Source: Carya illinoinensis
Lineage: Eukaryota > Streptophyta > Magnoliopsida > Fagales > Juglandaceae
Assembly (NCBI RefSeq): GCF_018687715.1
Contig: NC_056757.1
Coordinates: 24,461,001-24,525,000 of the forward strand
Direction: 5' to 3'
DNA: 64,000 nt
Position 1 is the stretch's first letter; the number at the start of each line of letters is the position of its first letter. Positions 1 through 9,940 of this stretch are shown piece by piece. Under the pieces are notes generated by a model, which was given only the letters and a program-made list of their open reading frames with translations, searched no databases and had not been told where the DNA came from. The translations under genes and the position numbers were made by a program.

Positions 1-334
1 TATCATGGGTTTTTCCTTTTGGGCCTGGGCCCGTAAGTTGTGTAAACGGATCTTGTGGACTGGCCTCTCCACATTTTTTATATGGTTCCTGCATTAATTT
101 AGTATATGAAATTACTGAGTCCTACATATATACTAACTATTATACATATTATAAAATAGCTACTATAATTTAACCACTTAGGTACTTAACTAATGTATAA
201 GTAAATGGTTTACATGACACATATTTTAATTTAATTATAAAAGTTACTATACTTATATTATTAAATTTAATATGTATAGAAGCATATATATATATATATA
301 AGAATATTAATATATAGAAATAAATTATATATAT

Positions 335-1022
335 TAGGGGTATAAAAAAACCAGACAACTCGTATTTTGGGTTTGTCATGTCTGTCTCCTCACCACCAAC
401 TGGTTGAACTAGACTGAGCAGACCAAACCCGTAAATTTGGTCTAGTTCATAATCAATTTGGTGCGGTACCCATTTTCATATTTTGAAAATCAATTTGATT
501 TGAACCGGACTAGTATATATATTTTTTTATTTTTTATATACATATAAGTTTTTATATTATATTATATAGTAAATTGCTAATAAATATAATATAAATTTTT
601 AATCTTATTGTTCAAGTATATTAATTTTATAATACAAAATTAATATAAAATTTGAGATAAGTTAGGCACTAATTACATTATTTTAATCTTATTATTTAAG
701 TCTAAATAAGTTAGACATTACTTTTACCATACTAGTATAATTAGACACTAATGAATTAATAATTTTTAATAAAAAAAATACTAAATTCTAACAATTAAAT
801 TTGGTGATAAGAAAATTATAATACTAGATTTATGTAGTATCACATGTGTAAATGGTATACAAGAAAAATCAAACCAGACCAAACCAAAATCGAAAAAACC
901 AAAACTTTTAGTTTCAATAATAAATCAATCTGTATCGATTTTTAAATTTTCAAAAGCGATGTACACCGATTCAGTTTCAAAATTTGTCCAAAACCTGACT
1001 AAACCGGATATGTTAGACCTCT
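335..1022. repeat. Degenerate GGGGTATAA-ended inverted-repeat element
   Basis: The left end reads TAGGGGTATAAAAAAACC and the right end reads GTTAGACCTCTA, a weak inverted repeat. The ends are rich in AACC/GGTT words (near 345-470 and 870-1010) around an AT-rich middle. This resembles the better preserved element at 46710-47614. Both flanks carry AAATTATAT-like sequence, but in such AT-rich DNA I cannot call a target duplication. Confidence 0.3.
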
Positions 1023-1470
1023 AAATTATATATTCAAATATTTATGGATGAGTTCTAATTTAGTCAAGCTAACGAGTTAAGTCAGGTATAAACAGGCGGG
1101 TATCTAGTTGAGTCAAGTTTAATTGAGTATATGTCATTCAGAATCGAATTTTTTTTAGTCGAGCTCGATTCAAGTTTAACCGAACTAGTATCAAACAAGC
1201 AATCGTGCCGACCAGTTCTTTGATTCAACCCTAGATGGAAATTACAAAAACAATGATGATACACTAACGGGCCAAACCCGTGTGTTAGTGTCCTATGGTG
1301 CTAACATGTCATTCAAAGTCAAATAGCAACTTCGTAGTAGCATTTTTGTTTTTTTAGTTAGAATCTTTAAACACATGACACCCCCACTTTCTTCTCTATT
1401 CTAGATTTTCCCCATTTTCTTCTATTCCAAATTTTCCCCATTTCCTCTTCCACAAACTTAGGCTAGCAAA

Positions 1471-1562
1471 GGCATCAAAGGCGGGCAGCAAATTATCGCG
1501 GACTACAATTTAATTGGGCATCAAAGGCGGGCAGCAAATTATCACGGACTAAAATTTAATTG
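1471..1562. repeat. 46-bp tandem duplication (two copies)
   Basis: Copies at 1471-1516 and 1517-1562 both start GGCATCAAAGGCGGGCAGCA and differ at two positions (CGCGG/CACGG and CTACA/CTAAA). They lie in non-coding DNA 170 bp left of copia A. No coding sense was seen. Confidence 0.85.
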
Positions 1563-1729
1563 GGTATCTTTTGTAGTGGCAGGTGGCTAACATATTTGTG
1601 CGACACGTCAGCCCCGTGTAGGCCACCCCATATTTAGCCTGTTAGCCTCTCACTACTGTTAGAAAAATTCATAATTGATAATTAATTAAACAATATATAT
1701 AATAATATTTACAGCTTTAGGGTGTGTAA

Positions 1730-2351
1730 TGTTGGAATTAACTAGTTATCAAAGGCTAAGTTAAAGTGAAATAGTGGAAGAAAATCAAAAGAAAAATCAA
1801 CAATCATACACAGAATACCAAAATTTAAATGGTTCGGCTCAATGTGAGCCTACATCCACTAGCAAGGTTGGTCTCAATAAATTCACTATCAACAAAAGGG
1901 TGGAGTTAAGAGATCAATCACAAAATCCTCAATACACCAAATAGAATCTTGGGATTCTCACAAAAGCACTCTCCCTCTCTCTATAAGTATACGGCTACCC
2001 TAAGTGTAATAGTCGTAAAATACAAGGAGAACAACATGTATTTATATTGAAATGGTGCGGGTCCCTAGAGTACAAACTCTTGCTCGAGCAAACATTAAGA
2101 CTGGTGTTGAGTGTCGAGCGAACTCTCAAGTTGACATCCCACTCAAGTGGGTGTCAACCGAACTCTCAAGTTGGCATCTGGCTCGAGCTGACTGTTGAGC
2201 GAACTCATGGGTTGTGTCCTGTTCGAGTTGTCTATCGAGTCACTGATAAGTGAACTCACTGACTGAAGCTTCACTTGAGCGACAAAGACGCCGCTTGAGT
2301 GAACAATCTGTAGAGGTGCTTTTTCAACAAGAATCAAGCCACCTCTCAACA
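1730..2351 (-). repeat. Copia A 3' LTR (left)
   Basis: It begins TGTTGGAATTAACTAG and aligns over its length with the LTR at 6376-6930. Between 2080 and 2310 it contains repeated words of the type CTCGAGC, TCGAGCGAAC and CACTTGAGCGA, like the LTRs of copia B and C. It also holds a TGGTTCGGCTC motif followed by a CCTACATCC box. Confidence 0.85.
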
Positions 2352-2560
2352 AATCACCACCTTGGCTTGAATTCTGTTAAGCCCAACCAAAATCCATCAA
2401 ACAAAGGACTGACCCCTCCACCAAATCCCCTAAGGGAATCATAGATCCTAAACACCAATCAAGTCCAAACAGAGTTTGAACTTGTACACTGGAACTGACT
2501 TCATCATCATATTTGTTGAATTCTCAGTAGTAGCAATCTTCTAAATTTCTATCACACTCT

Positions 2561-5552
2561 CTATAACAATCTCTCTAAGAAATGATACCTGACATCAATG
2601 TGCTTGGTTCTCTTATGATACATTTGATTTTTGGTCAAATGTATTGCACTCTGACTGTCACAAAATAATGAAATTCCATCTTGTTGTAGTCTCAAATCAT
2701 TGATCAAACCTTTCAACCAAATGGCTTCTTTCATAGCCTCTACTGCTGCCATATACTCTGCTTCTGTAGTTGATAAAACAATAGTAGATTGTAGTGTTGC
2801 TTTCTAAGTAATGGCAAAACCATACAAAGTGGAAAAATATCATGTCAATGGTCTTCTCTTGTCTATGTCCCCAGCATGATCAGAATCAACATAACCAACA
2901 ACCCTATAATTGGAGTCAGTTTCTCTGTCAAAGACTAGGCCAAAATTCGAAGTCCCTTTCAAATACCTGAGTATCCATTTCATAGCCTGCCAATGGACCT
3001 TACCCGGATTAGCCATATTCCTGCTAATAATGCTCACTACCTGTGAATATCTGGATTAGTGCAAATCATTGCATACATAATACTGCCTACTGCACTGGAA
3101 TATCAAACATTAGCCATCAACTATTTCTCCTTGTCTGTCTAAGGAGATATGGATGCTAAAAGTTTAAAATGTGTAGTAAGTGGTGTACTTATTGGTTTGA
3201 AATTAGACATTCCAAATCTCTCAAGAATTTTCTCAATGTACTTTTCTTGGGACAAGTACAACTTTCCAGCTTTCCTATCTCTGTGGATCTTCATCCTCAA
3301 AATTTTCTTTGCAACACCTAAATGTTTCCTTTTAAACTCACTATTGAGTCAAGTTTTCAACATGCCAATAGCAGACATGTCTTTAGTAGCAATAAGCATA
3401 TTATCAACATTAAAGTAGCAAATAAATGAAAGATTCATCAGATAATTGCCTATGATAATCATAACTCTCATAGCTACTCCTCAAATAACTATTATCAATT
3501 ATAAAAGAATCAAAATGCTTATATCATTGCCTTGGAGACTGCTTCAAATCATTCAATGATTTCTTCAATCCACACATATGATCTTCTTTACCATAAAAAA
3601 TAAACCCCTCTAGTGCAGCTTGTAAATGGTCTCCTCAAGTTTACCATGTAGAAAATTTGTTTTAACATCAAGCTATTGTATCTCTAGATCATATAAAACA
3701 ACCATGGCAAGCAGCACGTGGATTGAGCTGTATTTCACAACTTGAGAGAAAAATTCATTGAAGTTAACACCTTCTCTCTTATTGTAACCCTTTCCAACTA
3801 GGCGTGCCTTGTACCTTGCATCTGCAACACTTAGATTCCTTCTTTTCTCTTAAAGACCCATTTACAACCAACAGTCTTCGTCTTCTTGGGAAACTTAACC
3901 AAATCCCAAGTTTGGTTCTTAAAAAGACTCAATCTCTTCAGTCATCGCTACACACCACTGTGCAGACTCCTTACTCATGACAGCTTCTGAATAACTGTAA
4001 GGCTCCTAACCATCAATGTTCTATGCCATAGTAAGTGCATACATCACCATGTCTGGATGATCATATCTCTAAGGTAGCCTGATCTGCCCCCTCTGCCTAC
4101 CAGAAGCTATATTGTAGTCTTCTGACCTTGTATGCCACTATTAAAATCAGAATCATGCTCATCAGCAATAGCACGATCTTAGGTGCTGCCTGGCACCTCT
4201 TCTGAAGCTTCAACTTGCAACTCCACTTTCTTGCCATTACCCTACTCTTCACCTAGTGACACAATAAACTCCTTTCTCGGAATAGCATGGATTGTTTATC
4301 AAATACAACATTCCTAATAATAATAAACTTGGGTGATTTAGGTTTAGTACACCACAACCTGAATCCTTTCACTCCACTAGCATATCTAATGAATATGCCC
4401 TTCTTTCTCAAGTTTTCCATCATTAACATGAAAATATGCAAAACAACAAAAAGTTCTCAAATTTGAATAATCAACAGGAGTACTAGACCGTATCTCATTG
4501 GGAGTTTTTAGACTAATAGCTGTGGTTGGAGAGTGATTAACCAAATAGTAAGCTATGTTGACTGCTTCAGCCCAGAAATCTTTAGACAAGTCAGCATCTG
4601 AAAACATATTTCAGGCTCCCTCCAAGAAAGTCTATTCATCTTCAGCTACTCCATTTTATTGTAGAATGTGTCTAATTGTATGGTGCCTGACAATATCTTC
4701 ATCTTTATAGAATTCATCAAACTCACATTCGCAAAATTTCATACCATTGTTAGTTTGAAGTCGCTTTACCTTCTTGCTTGTTTGATTTTCAATCAAGGCC
4801 TTCTACTATTTAAAGTTAGAAAATACATCACTTTATTGTTTCAAAAAATAGACCCAAACCTTTTTTGAGTAATCATTAATAAAAGTAAGCAAGTATTGAA
4901 CTTCACCTTTCAATAGAACAGATGATGGACCCCAAATATTAGGATGAATATAGTCTACAATAGTTTTAGTTCTATAAACCCCTGTAGTAAACTAAACCCT
5001 ACACTGTTTCCCAAACACACGATGTTCACAAAATTCAAGTTTCACTATCTTTTGATCACACAACAAACACTGGTTACTCAGAATAGCCATCCCCTTCTCA
5101 CTCATATAATCCAAACTCATTTACCACAAACAGGTAATGTTTGAGTTTGGATCATCTGAAATAGACACTATAGCTGCACCTGTCACTGTACTACCTTGAA
5201 GGAAATAAAGACCATTTGTCTTATCTCCTTTCATTACAATCATGAGATCTTATTAACTCTAATAGATCCACCTTCACCGATGTACCGATTTCGAGAATCA
5301 AGAATGTCCAAAGAAATAAGATTTTTCTTCAAATCTAGGATGTGTCAAACGTTAGACAATGACATGAAAATCCCATTAAACATCTTAATCCTAACTGAAC
5401 CAACTCCAGCAATTTTACAAGCCATATCATTCCCCATCAAAACATAACTACCGTTAACTTGCTCATAGGTAGTGAACCAGTCCCTCTTAGGACACATATG
5501 AAAAGTACACATTGAGTCCATGACCCACTTGTTACCAAAGTGACTATTAGAG
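2561..5552 (-). pseudogene. Copia A pol remnant (PR-IN-RT-RNase H)
   Basis: Read right to left. A protease-like stretch near 5345-5552 has the WVMDS...H pattern, but the catalytic DSG is DSM. An integrase C-terminal piece (4386-4607) has SKDFWAEAVNIAYYLVNHSP. An RT region (about 3060-3860) is full of stops, and its YVDD box is replaced by FNVDN near 3395-3412. The RNase H pieces are at 2840-3037 (MANPGKVHWQAMKWILRYLK) and 2561-2752 (LFCDSQSAIHL and RTKHIDVRYHF). The order PR-IN-RT-RH is diagnostic of Ty1/copia. The loss of the protease glycine and of the second RT aspartate means it could not encode active enzymes even without the stops. Confidence 0.85.
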
Positions 5553-6290
5553 TCACTGATTACTAAGAAAAACAAGGTCATTAGACTTTTCATTAGCAAC
5601 ACTAATACCATTAGAGGAACTAGTGCCTTCCTCTTTATTTTTCATTTTAGGACACTCATTCTTATAATGACATTTAATATTTTTCTTGTTAAACTTTGAC
5701 TGTGAACTGTCCCGAGATTTACAGTGACATTTACCCATGTTCTTTTCTGAACCCCTCTTACTAGATCTACCCCTACTAGAGGAACCCTTAACAAACAAAC
5801 CACTGACTTGATTATCCTTCCCCTTCAAATTTAATTTAGTTCTCAACTTCTTAGAATTCACAAAATTATCAAACTACATTGGCAACAAACACAACAAAAT
5901 TAAGGCTTGATCATCATCTTTAAGCTTAATGTCAATATTCCTCAAATCCATAATAATCTTATGAAATTCATCTAAGTGTTCAAAGATAGGAGTACATTCC
6001 TTCATTTTGATCGTATATAACCATTGCTTTAGATATAAATAGTTGGTGAGCGATTTCTTCATATACAGGCTTTCATGTTTAGTCCAAAGACCAACGGTAG
6101 TCTCCTCATCAGCAACTTCGCTCAAAACTCCATCTGATAGCAACAACAAAATAGCACTATGTGCTTTATATCTTCTTCTTCTCTTGATAGTGCAAGGAGA
6201 ATCATTAGATATCTTCCCATCTAGTACCTTGGACAAAACCTTGTTGTCGTATCAAAGCCTTCATCTTGATGCGCCATAAACTGAAACTAT
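5553..6290 (-). pseudogene. Copia A gag remnant
   Basis: The 5874-6236 part (120 codons open) encodes a copia gag core with YKAHSAILLLLSDGVLSEV and LWTKHESLYMKKSLTNYLYLKQ, typical of the UBN2/retrotran_gag domain. A second piece at 5553-5861 has a basic stretch and a zinc-knuckle-like KCHYKNECPKMK lacking the full CX2CX4HX4C spacing. The two parts are separated by stops. In the intact family, gag packages element RNA into virus-like particles. Confidence 0.75.
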
Positions 6291-6357
6291 TCTAACTATC
6301 AAATTTCTCCACTTCAAACTTTACCAAGGCCATCCCTCAAGATCTCGCACAAAGTCT

Positions 6358-6373
6358 GGCGCTCTAATACCAA
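6358..6373 (-). other. Copia A primer binding site
   Basis: On the minus strand this reads TTGGTATTAGAGCGCC, a near match to the TGGTATCAGAGC word complementary to the 3' end of plant initiator tRNA-Met. It sits 2 nt inside the right LTR (6376), where minus-strand DNA synthesis would be primed. It fixes the element orientation. Confidence 0.85.
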
Positions 6374-6375
6374 TT

Positions 6376-6930
6376 TGTTGGATTAACTGGTTATCAAAGG
6401 CTAAGTTAAAGTGAAATAGCGAAAGCAAATCAAAAGAAAAATTAACAATCACACACAAAACACCAAGATTCAAGTAGTTCGACTCAATGTGAGCCTATGT
6501 CCACTGGTGAGGTTGGTCTCAATGAATTCACTATTAAAAAAAGGTGGAATACAAGAGATCAATCACAAAACTCTCAATTCCAAAGCCCAAATACACCTAA
6601 TAGACTCTTGGGATTCTCACAAAAGGATCTTACTCTCTTGCTTTGTAAGTATACGGCTGCTCAAACTGTAAAAATCGTAAAATACAAAGAGAACAACATG
6701 TATTTATACTAAAATGGTGCGGGCCCCTAAAGTATGAACAACATTAGGGCTAGTGCTCACTCAAGCTAAGTATCAAGCGAACTTTCAGGTAGGCATCCCG
6801 CTTAAGTTGACTGTCAAATAACTGATGAGCAAACTCACTAACTGAAGCTTCAATCAAGCGGTAGAGACACCACTCGAGTGAACAATCTGTAGAGGCTCCT
6901 TTTCAAAGAGAATCATGCCACTTCTCAAAA
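6376..6930 (-). repeat. Copia A 5' LTR (right)
   Basis: It begins TGTTGGATTAACTGG and aligns with 1730-2351, ending in CTTCTCAAAA where the other copy has CCTCTCAACA. It is about 65 bp shorter than its partner and has lost part of the TCGAGCGAAC-rich block. As the 5' LTR of a minus-strand element it would have carried the promoter. Confidence 0.8.
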
Positions 6931-7671
6931 TATAAGTCTCACGTACTCTCTTTAAAAAAAATGAATAAGTCTGGAACACATGAAAAAATCATTTTTTTAA
7001 TTGTGTTCATACTTTTTTTTTTAAAGTGAGTGTAAAGGATTTACACACTAAATGACTGTATATATATCATTACTCTTAGGAATTTGCTATGTCCACCGAG
7101 CCTTTTTACCGACAATGCATTTTGCTCTTTGCTCTTTTTACCGACAATTCATCAACAAACATGTTCTGATTCTACATTCTGAAAGTAAAACCATTTTGTT
7201 CTGCACTTTGAACTCTGTAAATACTCATGCTTGTATACTAGTATATGTTCTCTGCTTACTAAGTTTTTGATAACTCGCCCCTTATCTTCAAATATTTTTT
7301 AGATAATTTTAATGGTTCAACTAGAAAACAAAAGTATGAAGTTTTAATAAGGTGTGATGATCGTAGTGGAATAAGTGTCTGAGGGTACAAGTACTTATTT
7401 GAGAGTCGTAATTAGTAAATTGATTTATTTTTGGATATTTTGACTTGATGAGTTAAGGATATTTTTGACTCTTTGGGGACTTTTTAATTTATGCTATTGA
7501 GAATTTCTTTATTGTCCCTATGAAGGAACATGGATATTTGGGTTGAGTGAATAAATTAATATTTTATAGAGTTTTCTGGATTTTATAGTTGTTATATTGA
7601 AATTGATATTAAGTAATAAGAGCTAACTCTCTGGACATCCTGGAAAGAGGCGTTACAGTTCCCCTCTAAGT
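6931..7671. other. Non-coding DNA between copia A and LINE A
   Basis: No gene was seen. Around 6960-7075 is an AT-rich stretch with a CACTAAATGACTGTATATATATC end that resembles the ACAGTCATTTTTG-type MITEs at 42426 and 43830. The rest is AT-rich and unassigned. Confidence 0.45.
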
Positions 7672-7850
7672 GGTACCTCCATAACCATTTACTCAATAAA
7701 ACTTTATTGAACGTTCGCAAATTGCATATCTCCAAGCCTCCATTCGGAATAGGAGAACAAACCTTATTCCAGTTAACTAGATAGAATTTTGTTTCCTCCA
7801 TTCCCCCCCCCCCCCCCAAAAAAAAAAAAGAATAGCCGAAATAATCTCTT
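7672..7850 (-). pseudogene. LINE A RT C-terminal piece
   Basis: Minus-strand translation gives GLRDYF, then MEETKFYLVNWNKVCSP, GGLEICNLRTFNK and LLSKWLWRY. This is the stretch between the RT thumb and the zf-RVT domain of plant L1 ORF2. A C15/A12 homopolymer (7803-7829 on the plus strand) has expanded inside the GG(M)GEE region. Homology stops just after WRY. Confidence 0.8.
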
Positions 7851-7857
7851 AATCCTC

Positions 7858-8177
7858 CTTTAGTTACTCCGTAGGTGTGGTTTTAGTGACAAGTGGATCT
7901 CATGGATATGCTATTGTATATCTACCGTTCATTTTTCAGTATTAGTTAATGGCACTCCTACTAGGTTCTTTAACAGCTCATGTGATTTGAGACAGGGGGA
8001 TTCCTTGTCAACTCTCTTGTTTGTCATTATTATTGAGGCACTTGGTTGATTGGTGAAGGCTGCTGTTGGCGAAGGTTATTTATTCGATTTTTCTGTCAGT
8101 AATGGCACAAATGGGCCTACTTCACTCTCTCATCTCTTATTTGTAGATGATACTCTTTTATTTTGTGATGTGGATTC
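7858..8177 (+). pseudogene. LINE A RT palm, first half (inverted block)
   Basis: Plus-strand translation, opposite to the surrounding LINE, gives [40 protein letters not shown], a stop, then SHLLFVDDTLLFCD. LRQGD and the VDD box are the catalytic palm motifs of plant L1 reverse transcriptase. It ends at GATTC, the 5' target duplication of copia B, and continues at 13253. Confidence 0.85.
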
Positions 8178-8665
8178 TGTTGAATACTGTGGAGTCTGAT
8201 CCACACCGCTAGAGCAAAGTCAAACAGATTCGAACGCTCGATGTTAGCTAGACAGTGACCTCGAGGGGATGCGGAAGGAAGTTTCGCTCGAGCGGAGGCT
8301 TTGGCCACTCGAGCGAAGTCAGGTAAAGTTGAACGCTTGATGTCAGCTCGACAGTGAGCTAGAGCGGATGTGGGAAGGAAGTTCACTCCGCGCTCGACAC
8401 GCCGCTTGAGCGAACATGCATTTTTAGGATTTTTTCGCCGTTTGACTATATATATGATTATTATATCATATGGTTGTACTGTAGAAACACTGTGGACGTA
8501 CAGTGATTGATCCATCATTGTAGTGTGATATTTCTCAATAATAAAATCCTCTGTAGCTTTCGTGGACGTAGGCAATTTGCCGAACCACATAAATCTTATG
8601 TCGTGTGTGATTATTTTTCTTGTTCCATATTTTTTTTCAATTTATTGTCATCGTTTTTCACAACA
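8178..8665 (+). repeat. Copia B 5' LTR
   Basis: It starts TGTTGAATACTGTGG and ends TTTTTCACAACA. Two tandem units of about 99 bp (8219-8317 and 8318-8416) each carry GTCA...TTGAACGCTYGATGT, AGCTMGACAGTGA and GGAAGGAAGTT words. TCGAG-containing palindromes recur through the units. A TATATATATGATTA stretch at about 8449 lies where a core promoter could be. It lacks two 21-bp repeats present in the right LTR. Confidence 0.92.
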
Positions 8666-8683
8666 ATTGGTATCAAGAGCCAA
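8666..8683 (+). other. Copia B primer binding site
   Basis: ATTGGTATCAAGAGCC follows the LTR end directly. It matches the plant initiator tRNA-Met primer word TGGTATCAGAGCC apart from one inserted A. Confidence 0.85.
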
Positions 8684-8693
8684 GGTTCAGGTC

Positions 8694-8696
<3 letters not shown>

Positions 8697-8748
<52 letters not shown>
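8697..8748 (+). repeat. 52-nt A homopolymer in the copia B leader
   Basis: An uninterrupted run of 52 A lies between the primer binding site and the gag ATG at 8751. It is internal to the element, so it is not a retroposed A-tail at an insertion edge. Length in the assembly may be unreliable. Confidence 0.95.
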
Positions 8749-8749
<1 letters not shown>

Positions 8750-8750
8750 G

Positions 8751-9940
8751 ATGGCTGGAGATAAATTGAAGGCATCGGGGATCGAAAAGTTTGATAGCAC
8801 GGATTTTTGATACTGGAGGATGCAAATAGAGGACTACCTCTATGGGAAGAAACTTTATCTTCCACTATTGGAAAAGCAACCGGAAAAGATGGATGATGCT
8901 AATTGAAACCTGATGGATCGACAGGTTCTGGGGGTTATTCAATTAACCCTATCAAGATCTGTTGCACACAACGTCATCAAGGAGAAGACGACTGCGGATC
9001 TCATGGCGACTTTGTCAGGTATGTATGAAAAGCCGTCAGCGAATAACAAGGTACATTTGATGAAAAAGTTATTCAATTTGAAGATGGCAGATGGTACGTC
9101 TGTTGCACAACATCTGAATGATTTTAATACTATCACAAATCAATTGTCGTTTGTTGAAATTGAGTTGATGATGAGATACGTGCACTGATACTGTTGGTTT
9201 CACTGTCAAATAGTTGAGAAGTCATGAGAATGGCTGTCAATAATTCTGCTGGTAAATCTAAATTGAAATATAATGATATTCATGATTTGATTTTGGTTGA
9301 GGAGGTGCGCAGGAAAGATTCAGGCAAGACCTCGGGTTTGAGTTCAGCTCTAAATGTTGATTCTCGAGGGAGATCACAAGACAGGAACTCAAACAAAGGA
9401 AGATCAAAATCAAAGTACAGGGGCAAGAGCAAGTCGAGGCCTGGTCAGCAGGCAACTTGCTGGAATTGTGGCAAAGCTAGCCATATAAAGAAGAACTCCA
9501 AAAATCCTAAGAAGACCGAGAATGATAGTACTAATGTGGTAACTAAAGAAGTACAAGATGCACTATTGCTTGCAGTTCATAGTCCAGTTGATAACTGGAT
9601 ACTGGATTCAGGGGCTTCATTCCATACATCTTCCCACCGGGAGCTAATGCAGAACTATATTGCAGGTGATTTTGTGAATGTGTATTTGGCTGATGGAGAG
9701 GCTTTGAACGTAGTGAGGATGAGAGACATTAATATTATACTCCCTAGCAAGAACAAATGGACCTTGCAAAAGGTCAGACACATTCCTGAGTTGAAGAAAA
9801 ACCTCATTTCAGCTGGGCAGCTCGATGAGTGTGGTCATTCAGTGGTGTTCTCAGATAGTGCCTGGAAGGTCACAAAAGGGGCATTGGTATTGACTCGGAG
9901 TAAGAAAATTGGTACACTATATATTACTCTGGTTTGATTG
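8751..9940 (+). pseudogene. Copia B gag and protease
   Basis: Gag starts MAGDKLKASGIEKFDSTDF and is cut by a stop at 8806 and another near 8905. It continues with MDRQVLGVIQLTLSRSVAHN and LMKKLFNLKMADGTSVAQHL (UBN2-type gag). The 9224-9937 frame (237 codons) has a zinc knuckle CWNCGKASHIKKNSK in which the last Cys is Asn, then the protease motif WILDSGASFHTS with the catalytic DSG intact, and LKKNLISAGQLDECGH typical of the region before integrase. Several frames are needed to read it through. Confidence 0.85.

Larger units (their letters stand above)
1..1729. other. AT-rich intergenic DNA, no gene seen
   Basis: No convincing coding region was seen on either strand; the short open frames lack recognisable motifs and are broken by AT-rich tracts. 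The stretch holds a short TA microsatellite near 283-300, a degenerate GGGGTRTAA-ended element (335-1022) and a 46-bp tandem duplication (1471-1562), annotated separately. It abuts the left LTR of copia A at 1730. Confidence 0.6.
1730..6930 (-). mobile_element. Copia A: decayed Ty1/copia LTR retrotransposon
   Basis: A 5.2-kb element with two related LTRs (1730-2351 and 6376-6930) starting TGTTGGA and ending in TCTCAACA-like sequence. A tRNA-Met-type primer binding site lies just inside the right LTR, so the element reads right to left. Gag, protease, integrase, reverse transcriptase and RNase H remnants follow in Ty1/copia order on the minus strand. The flanking 5-mers are TGTAA (1725-1729) and TATAA (6931-6935), a 4/5 target-site duplication. 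Many stops and frameshifts and changed catalytic motifs show it is a dead copy. The LTRs have visibly diverged, suggesting an older insertion than copia B. Confidence 0.9.

Noticed and set aside
1565..1660. CACTA-type transposon end (TCTTTTGTAGTG)
   Set aside because: No matching opposite end and no 3-bp duplication was found; the motif alone is too short.
8562..8865. Open frames with poly-Lys or poly-Phe runs
   Set aside because: They are translations of the 52-nt A run in the copia B leader, not proteins.
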